A DNA stretch of 64,000 nucleotides from Mucidula mucida (taxonomy: Eukaryota; Basidiomycota; Agaricomycetes; Agaricales; Physalacriaceae), in the NCBI GenBank assembly GCA_015501055.1, contig JADNYV010000061.1, positions 123,006 to 187,005 of the forward strand, given 5' to 3'. The notes beneath the pieces were generated by a model. The model did not search any database and was not told the DNA's origin. It saw only the letters and a list, made by a program, of their open reading frames with translations. The position numbers and the translations under genes were made by a program. Position 1 is the stretch's first letter. Each line of letters begins with the position of its first letter. Shown one piece after another: positions 19,935 through 29,942 of the stretch.

Positions 19935-21557
19935 ATGGACGCAACTAACGTTGAGCTATGCCCAAGATGTCGCGCATCACTTGCACTGACTTCATACACG
20001 CTGCCGTTTGAAGAGGACTTCGCTAGAGGATTTTACAACCCTTCGAGCACGGAAAAGTCCTCCATAGAGAGCAGCTTGAGCGATGCGTCCGCTGACTTAG
20101 CGACGCTGGCCGGGGAAATTCAACGTGTCGAGTTATTGCTTAGTGCGCTGAAGACACACCACGCCCGTCTTGAGAGGTATATCCATCGCACTACGCGTTT
20201 CATTCAATTTTCCCCCATCCGCCAACTTCCTACCGAGATACTTGGTATCATCTTTGCTTCGGCGTGTTCTTCCTGTCAAGAAGACGAATACAAAACTCCG
20301 CTTTCTATAAGCCTGGTCTGTTCCAAGTGGCGTCATATTGCCATGTCTACCCCTACTCTATGGACGAACATCTACGTGGCCCCGTACTCGAGCGCCCGTG
20401 GCCTGCCCGTCTACCAATATTTTCTTCAACGATGTGGGATGATCCCAATCTCTGTCAAGGTGGAAGTTCCTGCCAGAAACAACCCTTATCAAGATGATGA
20501 TGGTGTTATTCCCTTCGAAGGGACCTACGAGCATCATCTTGACGTTATGGGCGACATTTATGCGAGCTTTGCTCAGTGGAAGCATGCCGAGTTCCATATG
20601 AAGCAAGTGGCAGACATCTTACTTTTGGAAGATCTGGATGATCGCTGGCGTCCCCAGATGAAGCAATCGAATTGTCCCATTCTTGAATCCCTTACGTTGG
20701 CGATAAGTGTTTATACTGAACCGTTCCGCCTGCCTAGAGTTTTCAGAGATGCTCTGCTTTTGTCTTCTGTCAACTTTATCGACTGTCGAGAGAGCGACGC
20801 TTTGTTGCAGATACCTGGTCTACCTTGGGAAAATATACAGCGCGTTCAAACCAATCAGCGGGATACGGCGAGCTTGCGGTACATGCAAAACAACAGAGAC
20901 TTTCAGGATGGAATACTCGTTCTCAATGCAACAAATCAAACATCGAATTATTATACCCATTCCCCGCGAGCATGTCCGCTGAATATTACCACCCTTATCC
21001 TTGACCGGCCCTGGGCTTATGCCCTGTGTCAATTTCTTCGCTACGTGTCCATTCCCACCCTTGAAGCTCTCACAATAATCTTCCGCGATCCCGAAAACAC
21101 ACACCCCCGTTGTTTTAACCCGCTCCTCTCACTGCCGCTGTTTCTGGGTCATACCCATCGCAGACTGAATATGTTCAGTCTTATAATGTACGGCTGGTAT
21201 AACGACAACGAGTGGGAACCGACGCTGGCGAACAGTCTGGTTGATGCGCTTCATGAGATGGGCCATCTCAAATCCCTACAGGTCATTGAATCTAATAATG
21301 GACCGCCTCTGCTCAGCAAGAGACTGTTCGAGGAGCTTTCCGCTGATGCTCTCCTCCCCGGGTTGACGTCTCTTGAATTGGTTTGGGCGGAGAGCCGCCA
21401 ACCCGATGAAGAATTGCTCTCCGCACTCTCGTTGCGCGCGGATGGTCGTCTCTCATCCGTTGTCCTCGGTATCCGTGATGGGGGCAACCTTGGACCGGAA
21501 GTCCTAGAGTGCATGCGAAGTTTGCGAAAGAGTAATGTTCGAGCTATGTGCTGGTAG
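19935..21557 (+). CDS. F-box/LRR-like protein A' (intact paralogue)
   Basis: Putative SCF ubiquitin-ligase adaptor, 540 aa, single coding exon. N-terminus MDATNVELCPRCRASLALTS, then a helical segment (about 50-90). An F-box-like core follows (SPIRQLPTEILGIIFASACS, about 95-115), then SLVCSKWRHIAMSTPTLWTNI typical of Agaricomycete F-box proteins and a long LRR-like C-terminus ending SNVRAMCW. The ATG at 19935 is chosen because a likely 5'-UTR intron (GTAAGT at 19869 to TTTCAG at 19923) ends just before it; the upstream ATG at 19911 falls inside that intron. Gene A at 1645 is its broken duplicate. B' follows in the same direction. Substrate unknown. Confidence 0.75.
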   Translation: MDATNVELCPRCRASLALTSYTLPFEEDFARGFYNPSSTEKSSIESSLSDASADLATLAGEIQRVELLLSALKTHHARLERYIHRTTRFIQFSPIRQLPTEILGIIFASACSSCQEDEYKTPLSISLVCSKWRHIAMSTPTLWTNIYVAPYSSARGLPVYQYFLQRCGMIPISVKVEVPARNNPYQDDDGVIPFEGTYEHHLDVMGDIYASFAQWKHAEFHMKQVADILLLEDLDDRWRPQMKQSNCPILESLTLAISVYTEPFRLPRVFRDALLLSSVNFIDCRESDALLQIPGLPWENIQRVQTNQRDTASLRYMQNNRDFQDGILVLNATNQTSNYYTHSPRACPLNITTLILDRPWAYALCQFLRYVSIPTLEALTIIFRDPENTHPRCFNPLLSLPLFLGHTHRRLNMFSLIMYGWYNDNEWEPTLANSLVDALHEMGHLKSLQVIESNNGPPLLSKRLFEELSADALLPGLTSLELVWAESRQPDEELLSALSLRADGRLSSVVLGIRDGGNLGPEVLECMRSLRKSNVRAMCW

Positions 21558-21887
21558 TGGGCATTTCGAGATAGAAGGCATGTGGAGAAACATTGTACAG
21601 GTACGCTCGCGTCTGAGAGGACCAGAAGAGGGCTGACTGTTTGCTCAGAATACGTAGTTAGAGTCGAAAAGTGATCGCCTCCTGTTTGACCAATAGACTT
21701 CTTGACCTGGATGTGAGAGTAGTCAAAAGTCAAAATCGGTAGTGTTTCATTGATATCGATGGCTAGTTGACCAAGCCATGGCCCGCGGCCCACAATGGCT
21801 AAGCCTCTATGATAACGACTGTCAGCAGCGGGCCATACAGGTGGCGCATATAAACCTTTCCCACTGCTCCCTTCCTGACCCATAACA

Positions 21888-23273
21888 ATGTGGGAACGTC
21901 CGCATCATCAACCTGGTCGTTGAAGACTCTGGGGCGAAGTCCCTCTATCAACTCAGTCTCGTCGATAGAACGTTTCTGGCATACGCCCGCCACTGCTTAT
22001 TCCACGATCTATCCATAAACATCTGCCGCGATCCATATATTCGCAATTACGCCTGTTTCACCCCACGCTGCATCAAGCAGCTAGCACTGCTCTTGAAAAC
22101 GCCCGCGCCTGCTTCAATACCCCGCGCACGTTGACTTTGAACGGAAGAGACATCGGGCGTATTAGGCAATGTTTTTCGGCGTGGCGCTTAGTTCCGAATC
22201 CGGGAGCCATGGACGATGAGCGCGTTACGGTACCAGTTCTGGGATACTTTGAAGAGGTCGAGGAATTGCGGGTGATAGCAGTCGATTTGTTCCCTCCGTC
22301 CTGCTGGGCGTCGTTTCGAGGCCCGCCGACTGTTCTGTCATCCGTCCGTACCCTTGTCTTGGACGAGGCGAAATTCTACGGCGGTCCTCCCGCGCTTCAC
22401 TCCCTTGTTTCCGAAATGCCCCATCTGCAACGTCTATGCATGAAGGACGTTACGTGGCCTTCAGAGATGGGGTTCCCAAACAATATGCCGGGTTTCATTG
22501 TTTTGCTTCTGAACGCTTCACCACGTTATCCCCTTACATGTGAACTCTTTTTGCGAGTCTGGCTTTGGAGCCTAAGAGTCAAAGAGGTTATTTCCCCCCA
22601 ACAACGGAAGCCTCTCCCTTCTTCTCCGAGTCATCGTATCCTTGACGTCGACAGATCAAGAGCAGTACTTTCGTGGATTACGACGCCAGCGCTATCGGAC
22701 ATGCTAAGCAAGTTTTCGTCCCTCGAAATATACTCCGCTCCTTTCGCGGACGACTTGGATGCTGACAATTCGGAGATCCTTCTCAAACGACTGCTGTCGA
22801 GCGTGCCCAACATAACCCACCTGACCTTCCGCTGGCACGTAACGCATGGCGCTCTTTTCGAGCCTGATCTGAGCTCATACATTTCACTCCGCACTTTGGA
22901 TCTTCAACTTGTATGCGGGGGTCAGTCACATTCAAGGACGTGGCTCTCATGTAGGGCATGGCTTCATCGCTCCACGCATGATCTGTCACCGAGTCTCAAG
23001 CGTGTCCAGGTCACGATGGATCTGAACGTCACTGATATGTCGTTTGAAGAGATCGATGCGCAGGCTCCGTTCAACGCCGACGAGGGCTTGTGCAGGGAAG
23101 GTCTTACTGTTGAAACTCGTGTAGGGATGTTTGACAAATCTGTCCGTAGCGAGCAAGCTCATACTGCGGAAGAGCTGACCAAGAGAGGATGGAGTTGTGT
23201 TCAGAGCGCCTTCTCGCTCTGTCAAGGACGACAATCGTTTGTAGCGTCGGTTAAGGCAGGACGCTGGCTTTGA
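21888..23273 (+). pseudogene. F-box/LRR-like gene B', decayed paralogue of B
   Basis: Homologous to B (9308-10492) over nearly its whole length. The ATG at 21888 is followed by only MWERPHH before the frame derails: about 20 bp covering the F-box core (LPNELIY in B) are deleted. A second shift near 22115 is needed to reach the long open part (22131-23273). That part keeps the middle and C-terminal regions (MDDERVTVPVLGYFE, FYGGPPALHSLVSEMPHLQ). A TATAAA remains at 21849-21854. The C-terminus runs on past the point where B stops, so B' preserves the longer ancestral tail. A shortened protein from an internal ATG cannot be excluded. Confidence 0.7.
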
Positions 23274-23732
23274 AACGTTTCTATGAACTTGGTTGCTTTA
23301 TAGTAGGCGAATCATTGATTTTGTTCAACTGGAGGCTTATAGTCCTTTAGTACGCACCGTTCAGTCATGCGTGTAATATTATAGGTACTAGCAAGGATTG
23401 ATTTAGACGCGTTCAAATCTTCTTGTCAAATAATCTGTTCACGATAACGGCGAGAAAGCGGACATCTCGCACATGAACATCTTTTGCGATGAACAACTTC
23501 AAGGGCCTGGTACCGATTACAGTCTGAACGTGCCATCCTCGATATAGCACCATTGTCGAAACTCAATATTGATATTGACCACATAGTTTTCATAGTATTG
23601 CCTAGTTTTGGTGTCCTTCTTGGACAAAAAATAGATAGTACATTTGCAACTTTGGCACTGCACAATGGTCGTGAACTCTGGTGACAGTCAGCTCTGTGAC
23701 CGCCAAGAAAAATTCAGAATGAATGCTATAAC
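23274..23732. other. Intergenic, no gene recognised
   Basis: AT-rich sequence without a supported gene; a short minus-strand frame at 23426-23665 shows no recognisable feature. Confidence 0.4.
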
Positions 23733-23844
23733 GGTGTTGCGTGAATAGATTCACGCAGCACCGTGATCGGCAAGCTGACCAACGTGAATAGATTCACGCA
23801 GTAGCGTGATAGATTTACGCAGCAGCGTGATCGCCAACCTGACC
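23733..23844. repeat. Clustered palindromic repeats, GCGTGAAT-AG-ATTCACGC type
   Basis: Two near-perfect 18-bp palindromes (starting about 23738 and 23782) and a third degenerate copy (about 23804-23820). They are joined by repeated linkers (CGCAGCAGCGTGATCG, AAGCTGACC/AACCTGACC). They lie about 200-280 bp upstream of the integrase-type gene start at 24017, so they may be terminal binding sites of that transposon, or a remnant of its left end. Confidence 0.55.
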
Positions 23845-24026
23845 CAGCTGAATCAGTCACAATTACTTAAGCTACACACCACATGCTTTGTGTCATGTGT
23901 ACATGTTGCATGCTTATGTTTTATGTCGCATGCTTTTGTATCATGAATATGTGTTAATTTACCTTAAGTGTGTGACATGATTATTTTCAAATTCTGACTT
24001 AGCTCCTACCATCAACATGCGATTCC

Positions 24027-24031
24027 GCTAT
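24027..24031. repeat. Target-site duplication of gypsy A, left arm
   Basis: GCTAT; identical 5-mer at 36973-36977 outside the other LTR. Confidence 0.85.
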
Positions 24032-24246
24032 TGTAAGCCGTAGATACACTGTTGAGATCCGGAGGGTCTGAAAGAACACGAATAGCAATATGATTGAGTC
24101 CAAATGGGACCACGGGGACCCGTTGAGTGTAAGAACGGATAATAACAAAGCCAATAGTCGTAGTATGAGTGTAAGTAAAGATTGCGTGTCAGCAACCGGC
24201 ATAAGGTCCGTGCAGGACATGTCCATATTGGGAACTCCTCCTTACA
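24032..24246 (-). repeat. 3' LTR of gypsy A
   Basis: 215 bp, TGTAAG...CTTACA ends; matches 36758-36972. Confidence 0.85.
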
Positions 24247-24262
24247 TTCTCCCCCTCAAGAC
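24247..24262 (-). other. Polypurine tract of gypsy A
   Basis: On the minus strand TTGAGGGGGAGAA directly precedes the 3' LTR; this is the plus-strand DNA primer and fixes the element's orientation. Confidence 0.65.
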
Positions 24263-24291
24263 CAAGTCATCGACAAAGGTCTTGACTCCAA

Positions 24292-25887
24292 TTACTCTGA
24301 CTCAATGGGCGATGATTTGTCAGGCGCATTATCTGACACACCTTCCAAATCCGTGGACGCAGCAATAGTGTCTGCCATCACTATGTCCTTTCCACCCCCG
24401 GTCTTTGTTTGTTGTGCCTTGTCGGCAAGTTCCCTCTGGCGCGTCAAAACCCGTTGCCATTGATAAAATGCCAGATCGATCACTGGCCATCCAAGCGTAT
24501 CCGGCAACCAGTATGCAAGTGCTCCTTCGCTCTTGGGTGGCATACCAAAAACCACGAGTTGTTCTGGTACGCTTCGCAGTATGAATTCCCACTCTCTCCG
24601 CTCATCCTCTGTGAGCGTAGATTCCAAATACATTACACACTGCATCGCCCATGGCCACGCATCCAAAACCATCTGCGATGAGATGCCAACTTCCGCAAAG
24701 AATTGGGCCAGCGCGCATACTTCAAGATTGTCAACCTTCTCAACTGGGAACGGCCGAGAACTGAATACTGCCGCAATGGACATGTCCGCTGCTGCAACCA
24801 GCTCAGTGTACAGTCCAACACAGGCAATCAGCTGCGTGGCTGTCAGTATGAAACATCAATGGTTACGGTTCATCATCGTCTGCTTCTTTGTATCCGGTGC
24901 TAACACTGTCACCAGCTTGTGGCCGCGTACACTGCGTAGGTCCATGAAGCCCTTGTCATCGGAGACGTGGACCCCAGGAGCTTGGTCTATGCAGGCAGTC
25001 CCTGCTACCCAGCCGGCAAATTCTAATTCGTTAGCCTTGGAATCCACCAATTCAGGCCGTTTGATCTTCTTGAACTGGTGATTGAGCGAGATGGTAAGCA
25101 GCCGTTTTGCAGCGTCCTATGTACAACCACGAGCCTGATGCCACCTAGGAAAACTCTTTGCACTTTCCGCGTGCACATGTTTCAGTGCCGGGGTAAGGGA
25201 AATTGTGCCATTCGTCGCGAACTCCCAGTGCTCAGTCAGCCATAGGACTGCCTGCAACAGGAAGTATGTCTCGTAGTTGCCCAGAGTACGCGCACTCTGC
25301 AACAGCGCCTTTGCTTTCTGCAAGTCATCCGGGAATGCTGGATCTGCGAATATAGTCTTCTCGGTCGCATTATCTGCTAGGTATTCAACAATAGCGACTG
25401 TCACTGCCGCTTCCCGTAGGCCGGTCCTCTTGTCAGCTGCAGTTAATTGCAATATGTGATCCGCCGCCGGAACAAGGTACACTAACTCCTGGGGTGCCTT
25501 CAGGATGTTGAACTGTGACTTGGCTGGATCCTCGCCATACACCATAATGATGTCTGGTAGGGCCCGCTCCTCTGTCAGCTCCGCATTGTCGCTAACATAC
25601 TGCTTAGCCAAGGCAATTGCGTTTGCGACCATCTTAGGGTATGTGCAGTAGGCTGGCTCCGGTGCGTCTGCGCGTGGGCACTTACAATTCCCGCAATCCA
25701 CATCAGACGGTGTGGCCGTCTTGAGGTTTGCATTCTCGGATTGCAGCTGCTGGATGTTGTGCTTGAGTTGAGCGATAACTTCTTCCGCGTTGGCCAGGTC
25801 GTCCTCCACGCTACCCAAGAACGCGCAATACTGCGCATCCCTGGCTGCAATAAAGGTGGGTTCCCGCCTCTTCTGTGGTTCGTTCAA
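24292..25887 (-). pseudogene. Extra ORF in envelope position of gypsy A, function unknown
   Basis: Between integrase and the 3' LTR lie minus-strand frames 25887-25117 (256 aa), 25106-24856 and 24783-24292. Together they look like one gene of about 500 codons broken by frameshifts. The first part has a coiled-coil-like stretch (VEDDLANAEEVIAQLKHNIQ) and a Cys cluster (CGNCKC). The last part is Trp-rich with an acidic, Ser-rich end (STDLEGVSDNAPDKSSPIES). No signal peptide or transmembrane segment is visible, so it does not look like an envelope protein. I do not recognise the family. Confidence 0.5.
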
Positions 25888-26931
25888 ATGAACTCAATAG
25901 TTGTCGCAGGTCTTACAGTCCCCCAAAGGATGACTGATCACCCCGCAACAACTGTTGTACTTGATGCCAGCTGGGGCATACAATAGTCAGGACGGAACAA
26001 GGTACCACCACAACCACCGCCGCGACCGCAACCACGCCCATCAGCACCACAAAATGTGGTACCACGCGCACAACCACGGAGAAAATTTGACGACAACATA
26101 AGGAACAGTAAGCTGGGGTGAATTCAGCACGACACTGCTATCACCTCACTTGAACTATTTTAAGTCCCAATCTGCCAAGCTGTGAGTTAAGTTCCACCTG
26201 GCTAACACATTGTCCTCATGTTGTACACCCGACAAAATCATAAATTAATACTTACGCGCCCCACGCGCATGTGCGGGACGCGTCTTCACACTGTGCCAAA
26301 TTCCCATGACTATATATGGTCATTTCAATTTGACACAGCCACCAAAGGCCCGGGTAGTATTACACCACTCTAGGTTCATCCCGTTTTACGCGCTCAAGCG
26401 CGTTTTGCAGGTGTTTTTGGTGTCGCATGGGCAGGCTTTGGTAAGTCCTCCCAATCCTTGACACCCTTTAACTTTAGATACTCATCAAGTGCTTTTAGGT
26501 CCTTGACTTCCTTGAGCGGTTCGAACATCTCATCGCCCGACGTCCACCAGACGTGAAACCAGATCTTTGTCCGCCGCCACTCATGGTCTTCAATGCCCTC
26601 GACAAAGAACTCTGCATCAGGCGGTGCGCCAAAGTCATATGGTTTGGGCGCGCTACGATTGGGAAACAGTAGTACGTCCGTCTCTTCATATGGGCAGAGC
26701 AAGCTAATATGGAACTTATTATGTAGGCGTTGTTTCACCAGTGTTTCAGGCAATTCCAGTGTGTACGTTGACGTCACTGGAAACGCCTCCTCCACTGTGT
26801 ACGGCCCAATGAACTTAGGTAAGAGTTTTTGAGCTCTTCCCTTTGGGAAATTAATATTCTGAGTTGATAGGTAAACCTTTGACCCAGGCTTAATCTCCGG
26901 CTCCTCACGACACTTCTTGTTCGCTTGGTGA

Positions 26932-26939
26932 GTCTAAAA
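26932..26939. repeat. Target-site duplication of hAT element, left arm
   Basis: GTCTAAAA; identical 8-mer at 29935-29942. Confidence 0.9.
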
Positions 26940-29934
26940 TAAGGATCAGCACGGGTCGGCGGGTTCGGCGCGGGTCACGGGCCGTCACGGGGTACGGGTC
27001 GGTCCTTCCCAATTTGGGCAAACCCGTGGTACCCGCACCTAATCCGCCCTCTAAACTAGTGGTCATGCACCTCCAGGCCTCAATTTTGCTTCCGTTTTGT
27101 TTGCGATAAGCATGTAGATATAACTTGGTAGCTATGCAACACCTTACAAAGCTGAAAATAATCGTACTCCTAATTATGTACTTGCTACTGCCGCCATGCC
27201 TCCCGCAAAAGACCCCAACGCCTTGGCAACTAACCGTAATCCTCTTAAACGGCGGAGCAATGGTTCCCGCGCTGATGGGGCCTCCTCGTGTCCTCCGCCA
27301 GTGGTAACAAGAAAAAATCGACCACCAGGACGTCGGTGCAGGAATGAAAGGAACACTGCTCAAACATGGTCATGCTATCGACAGAGGTCAGTACTACACA
27401 TTAAGGTAAAAATAGTTGACTTACTGTTCCTTAGAGCCCATCGTACAGCAGCGCCGTCAGGTCAAACTGCCAGAGCGCTACCTCCACAATCGACAGCCAG
27501 CAACGGCCAACGCAGCGCTGCCAAAGCAGCTGCTTCCAACATGGAAGAAGACGACGAGGACCTCGAGCAGCAACCACAACGTCCTCGCAAGAAGGCCAGG
27601 ACGGTTCATAGCGACGACGATGAGCAGCAGCCCCCACCGCCTCCTAAAACATCTCGCAAGACCACCGAGGAGGATGCACCTGACGATGATGATGATGCTC
27701 CTCTTCCTTGGCCGCCTGTCAGGCGATCTCGCAAGGTCACCGTTGGGATGCGCCCAACGACGACAACAATTCTGCTCCTCCTAAGCCGCCTCGTAAACGG
27801 TCGCGTAAGACAACCGTTGAAGACGTCCCCAAGCCTGAGGACGTCAACAGCAGCCATCGCCGCGATCCAACACCCGAGCACGAAGAGACTGAGGAAGAAA
27901 AACTCCGTCAGTAAAATTTTACCCTCCCAGACGCGTCACTCACCATTTCCACAGTTCGCAAATCGAAGACGTGGACGTCTGGAATCTACGGATTCTATAA
28001 GACGCCCTACGTGAGTACGTCGGTGCCTCCAAACAGTATTGCACACGTTCCAGTGTGCCTTCTGCTCCATCAAGAAACATTGCTTCCAAGATACCGGCGA
28101 CAGAAATTGAGTAGTGCCCTCGCCAAGCATGCCAAGGCGTGCATGGGCACAGAGCAGGTTGAATCCGCGCTCCAGTTGGGAAAGACGCCCGCCGGTCAAG
28201 GAGATGCTCTCCGGGCATGCCAAGGCAGGAAATAAGGATATTCGTGGGATGTTTGACGGCATGCAAAAGAAGGGTGTCCTGAGTTATTCGACAACTCAGC
28301 ACACTCCCACACAGACAAGGTGAGTACGCGTACCTGTTGTTCAACTTCGCTAACATTCCATAAGTATTCGTCTGTTAACCGGTTCAGTACTCATTAGCCT
28401 TCTTAGATTTGTACCATCGCTTTTCAGATCATTAACTCGTCAACACTTCTCCTTCCCGCCTGGAAGGCTCTGCTCCGGAGACGAAAACAGCGTGTACGAG
28501 TTATACCGCGCGACGTGCGCACGCAATGGAATTCTACGTATGACATGCTCCACTTTGCTTTACAGTATCGCGACGCTATCAATGAATTCACCGCGCCAGC
28601 CGCCAACAAACTACGCAAGTGGGAATTGTCCTTGGATGAATGGGCATTGTTGGAAGAGATGCATTGTATCCTCCAGGTACGTTGGTTTCTGTTTGTATGA
28701 GCTGCCAAGCTGGTAACTGATGCATGTTTAGATCCTCAAGGAAGAAACCCTCCACTTCTCATCTGACGGGCCGTCATCGCTGATGTCCTTCCCACCATCG
28801 ACAAAATCAACACCTTTTTTACTATGCAGCTCTTCAAACTCCACCTGGAGGATGGGACGAACAAAACATTGCTATCTCCGACGCTTTCAAGACCAGCCTC
28901 TTCCTCGCAAGCCGAACCCTGAACAAGTATTATGCATTAACGGATGATATGGCGGTTTACCGTATCGCTATGAGTACATTTTGTTTTCCTAATCAAAATT
29001 TCTACTGATATTATATGACACAGTTCTCCATCCCTCACACAAGCTCAATACTTTCAAGACAACAACTGGGAGCCAAACTGGATCGACAAGGCGCAGGCGG
29101 CCGTCAAGGATGTATGGCGCGATGAATACCGCGGTCAAACGGAGCTTCTACCAGAGGAACAGGTAACGAAGAAGGCACCAGCAGGAACGAGCACCGTACG
29201 TTCAATCTTGTTGACTCTTATTGTTGAACTAATCTAATCTTACAGGCTGCCAAAATTTGGGAGCAGCGCAAACAGGGCCGTGTACCTACTGAATGCGACG
29301 AGCTTGATCGTTACTTATCTTCGGATACGGAGCCTGTCGACGACATTATTCAGTGGTGGGTCGACAAGCGGAGCTCTTTCCCGCGGCTGTCGAGAATGGC
29401 CCTCGACTATCACACTATTCCTGGTACGTATTGATTCCTTTGGATTTGAAGCAACTAATGGGTTTGTTTAGCAACGTCTGTCGTTGTAGAACGTGTCTTC
29501 AGCCGAGGACGCCGTCTCATTGACTGGGAACGTAACCAACTCAGTGCCCAGTCCATATGGGCATTGATGTGCGTTGGTGACTGGTCGTTGAAAGGCTTGA
29601 TCCACAACGATGATCTTGCCGTCATAACAAGGATGGTGCAGTCAAGCTGAGCGCGACGGAGAAGAACCTTGTTGATGTTGATTTGCCGGATGGTTTTGAT
29701 AATATTGGCAGTTCACTTCATGATGTTGAGATGGTATTTATATCCTCCGATGAGGAGATGTAGTACTGGTACCAAGTATACATATATTTCCCCATTTTGA
29801 CATGGTGAGCCCCGCGGGTACCCGTGACCCGGCGGGTTGTGGACTAACCCGTCTGTGCGGGTACGGGTAGGTACCACGGGTACGGGTACGGTCCGTGGTC
29901 CGGATACCCGCGGGAGTACCCATGCTCATCCTTA
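26940..29934 (+). mobile_element. hAT DNA transposon (2995 bp) nested in gypsy A
   Basis: Ends TAAGGATCAGCACGGGT on the left and its imperfect inverted partner (TAAGGATGAGCATGGGT on the minus strand) on the right. The 8-bp duplication is characteristic of hAT. Subterminal regions at both ends are rich in CGGGTA-type repeats. The element carries a hAT transposase with the C-terminal dimerisation domain. It interrupts the integrase coding region of gypsy A; the frame reads straight across when one duplication copy is ignored. Confidence 0.9.
27196..29650 (+). pseudogene. hAT transposase (probably decayed)
   Basis: DDE/RNase H-like transposase. Low-complexity acidic/proline-rich N-terminus from ATG 27196. 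A BED-type zinc-finger-like piece follows (CAFCSIKKHC..., then ALAKHAKACMG), with a frame change between its halves. Next is the catalytic-domain entry (DVRTQWNSTYDMLHFALQYR near 28520), then LNKYYALTDDMAVYRIAM (~28920-28975) and a clear hAT C-terminal dimerisation region (ELDRYLSSDTEPVDDIIQWW, then ERVFSRGRRLI). Short introns fit at 29197-29245 and before 29472. The 3' half is well preserved; frame breaks around 28090-28140 and 28750-28930 suggest inactivation, though missed introns could explain part of this. Confidence 0.65.
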
Positions 29935-29942
29935 GTCTAAAA
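29935..29942. repeat. Target-site duplication of hAT element, right arm
   Basis: GTCTAAAA, identical to 26932-26939. Confidence 0.9.

Noticed and set aside
23426..23665. 79-codon minus-strand frame with several Cys
   Set aside because: No homologous family recognised, no splice context, AT-rich intergenic sequence; likely chance.
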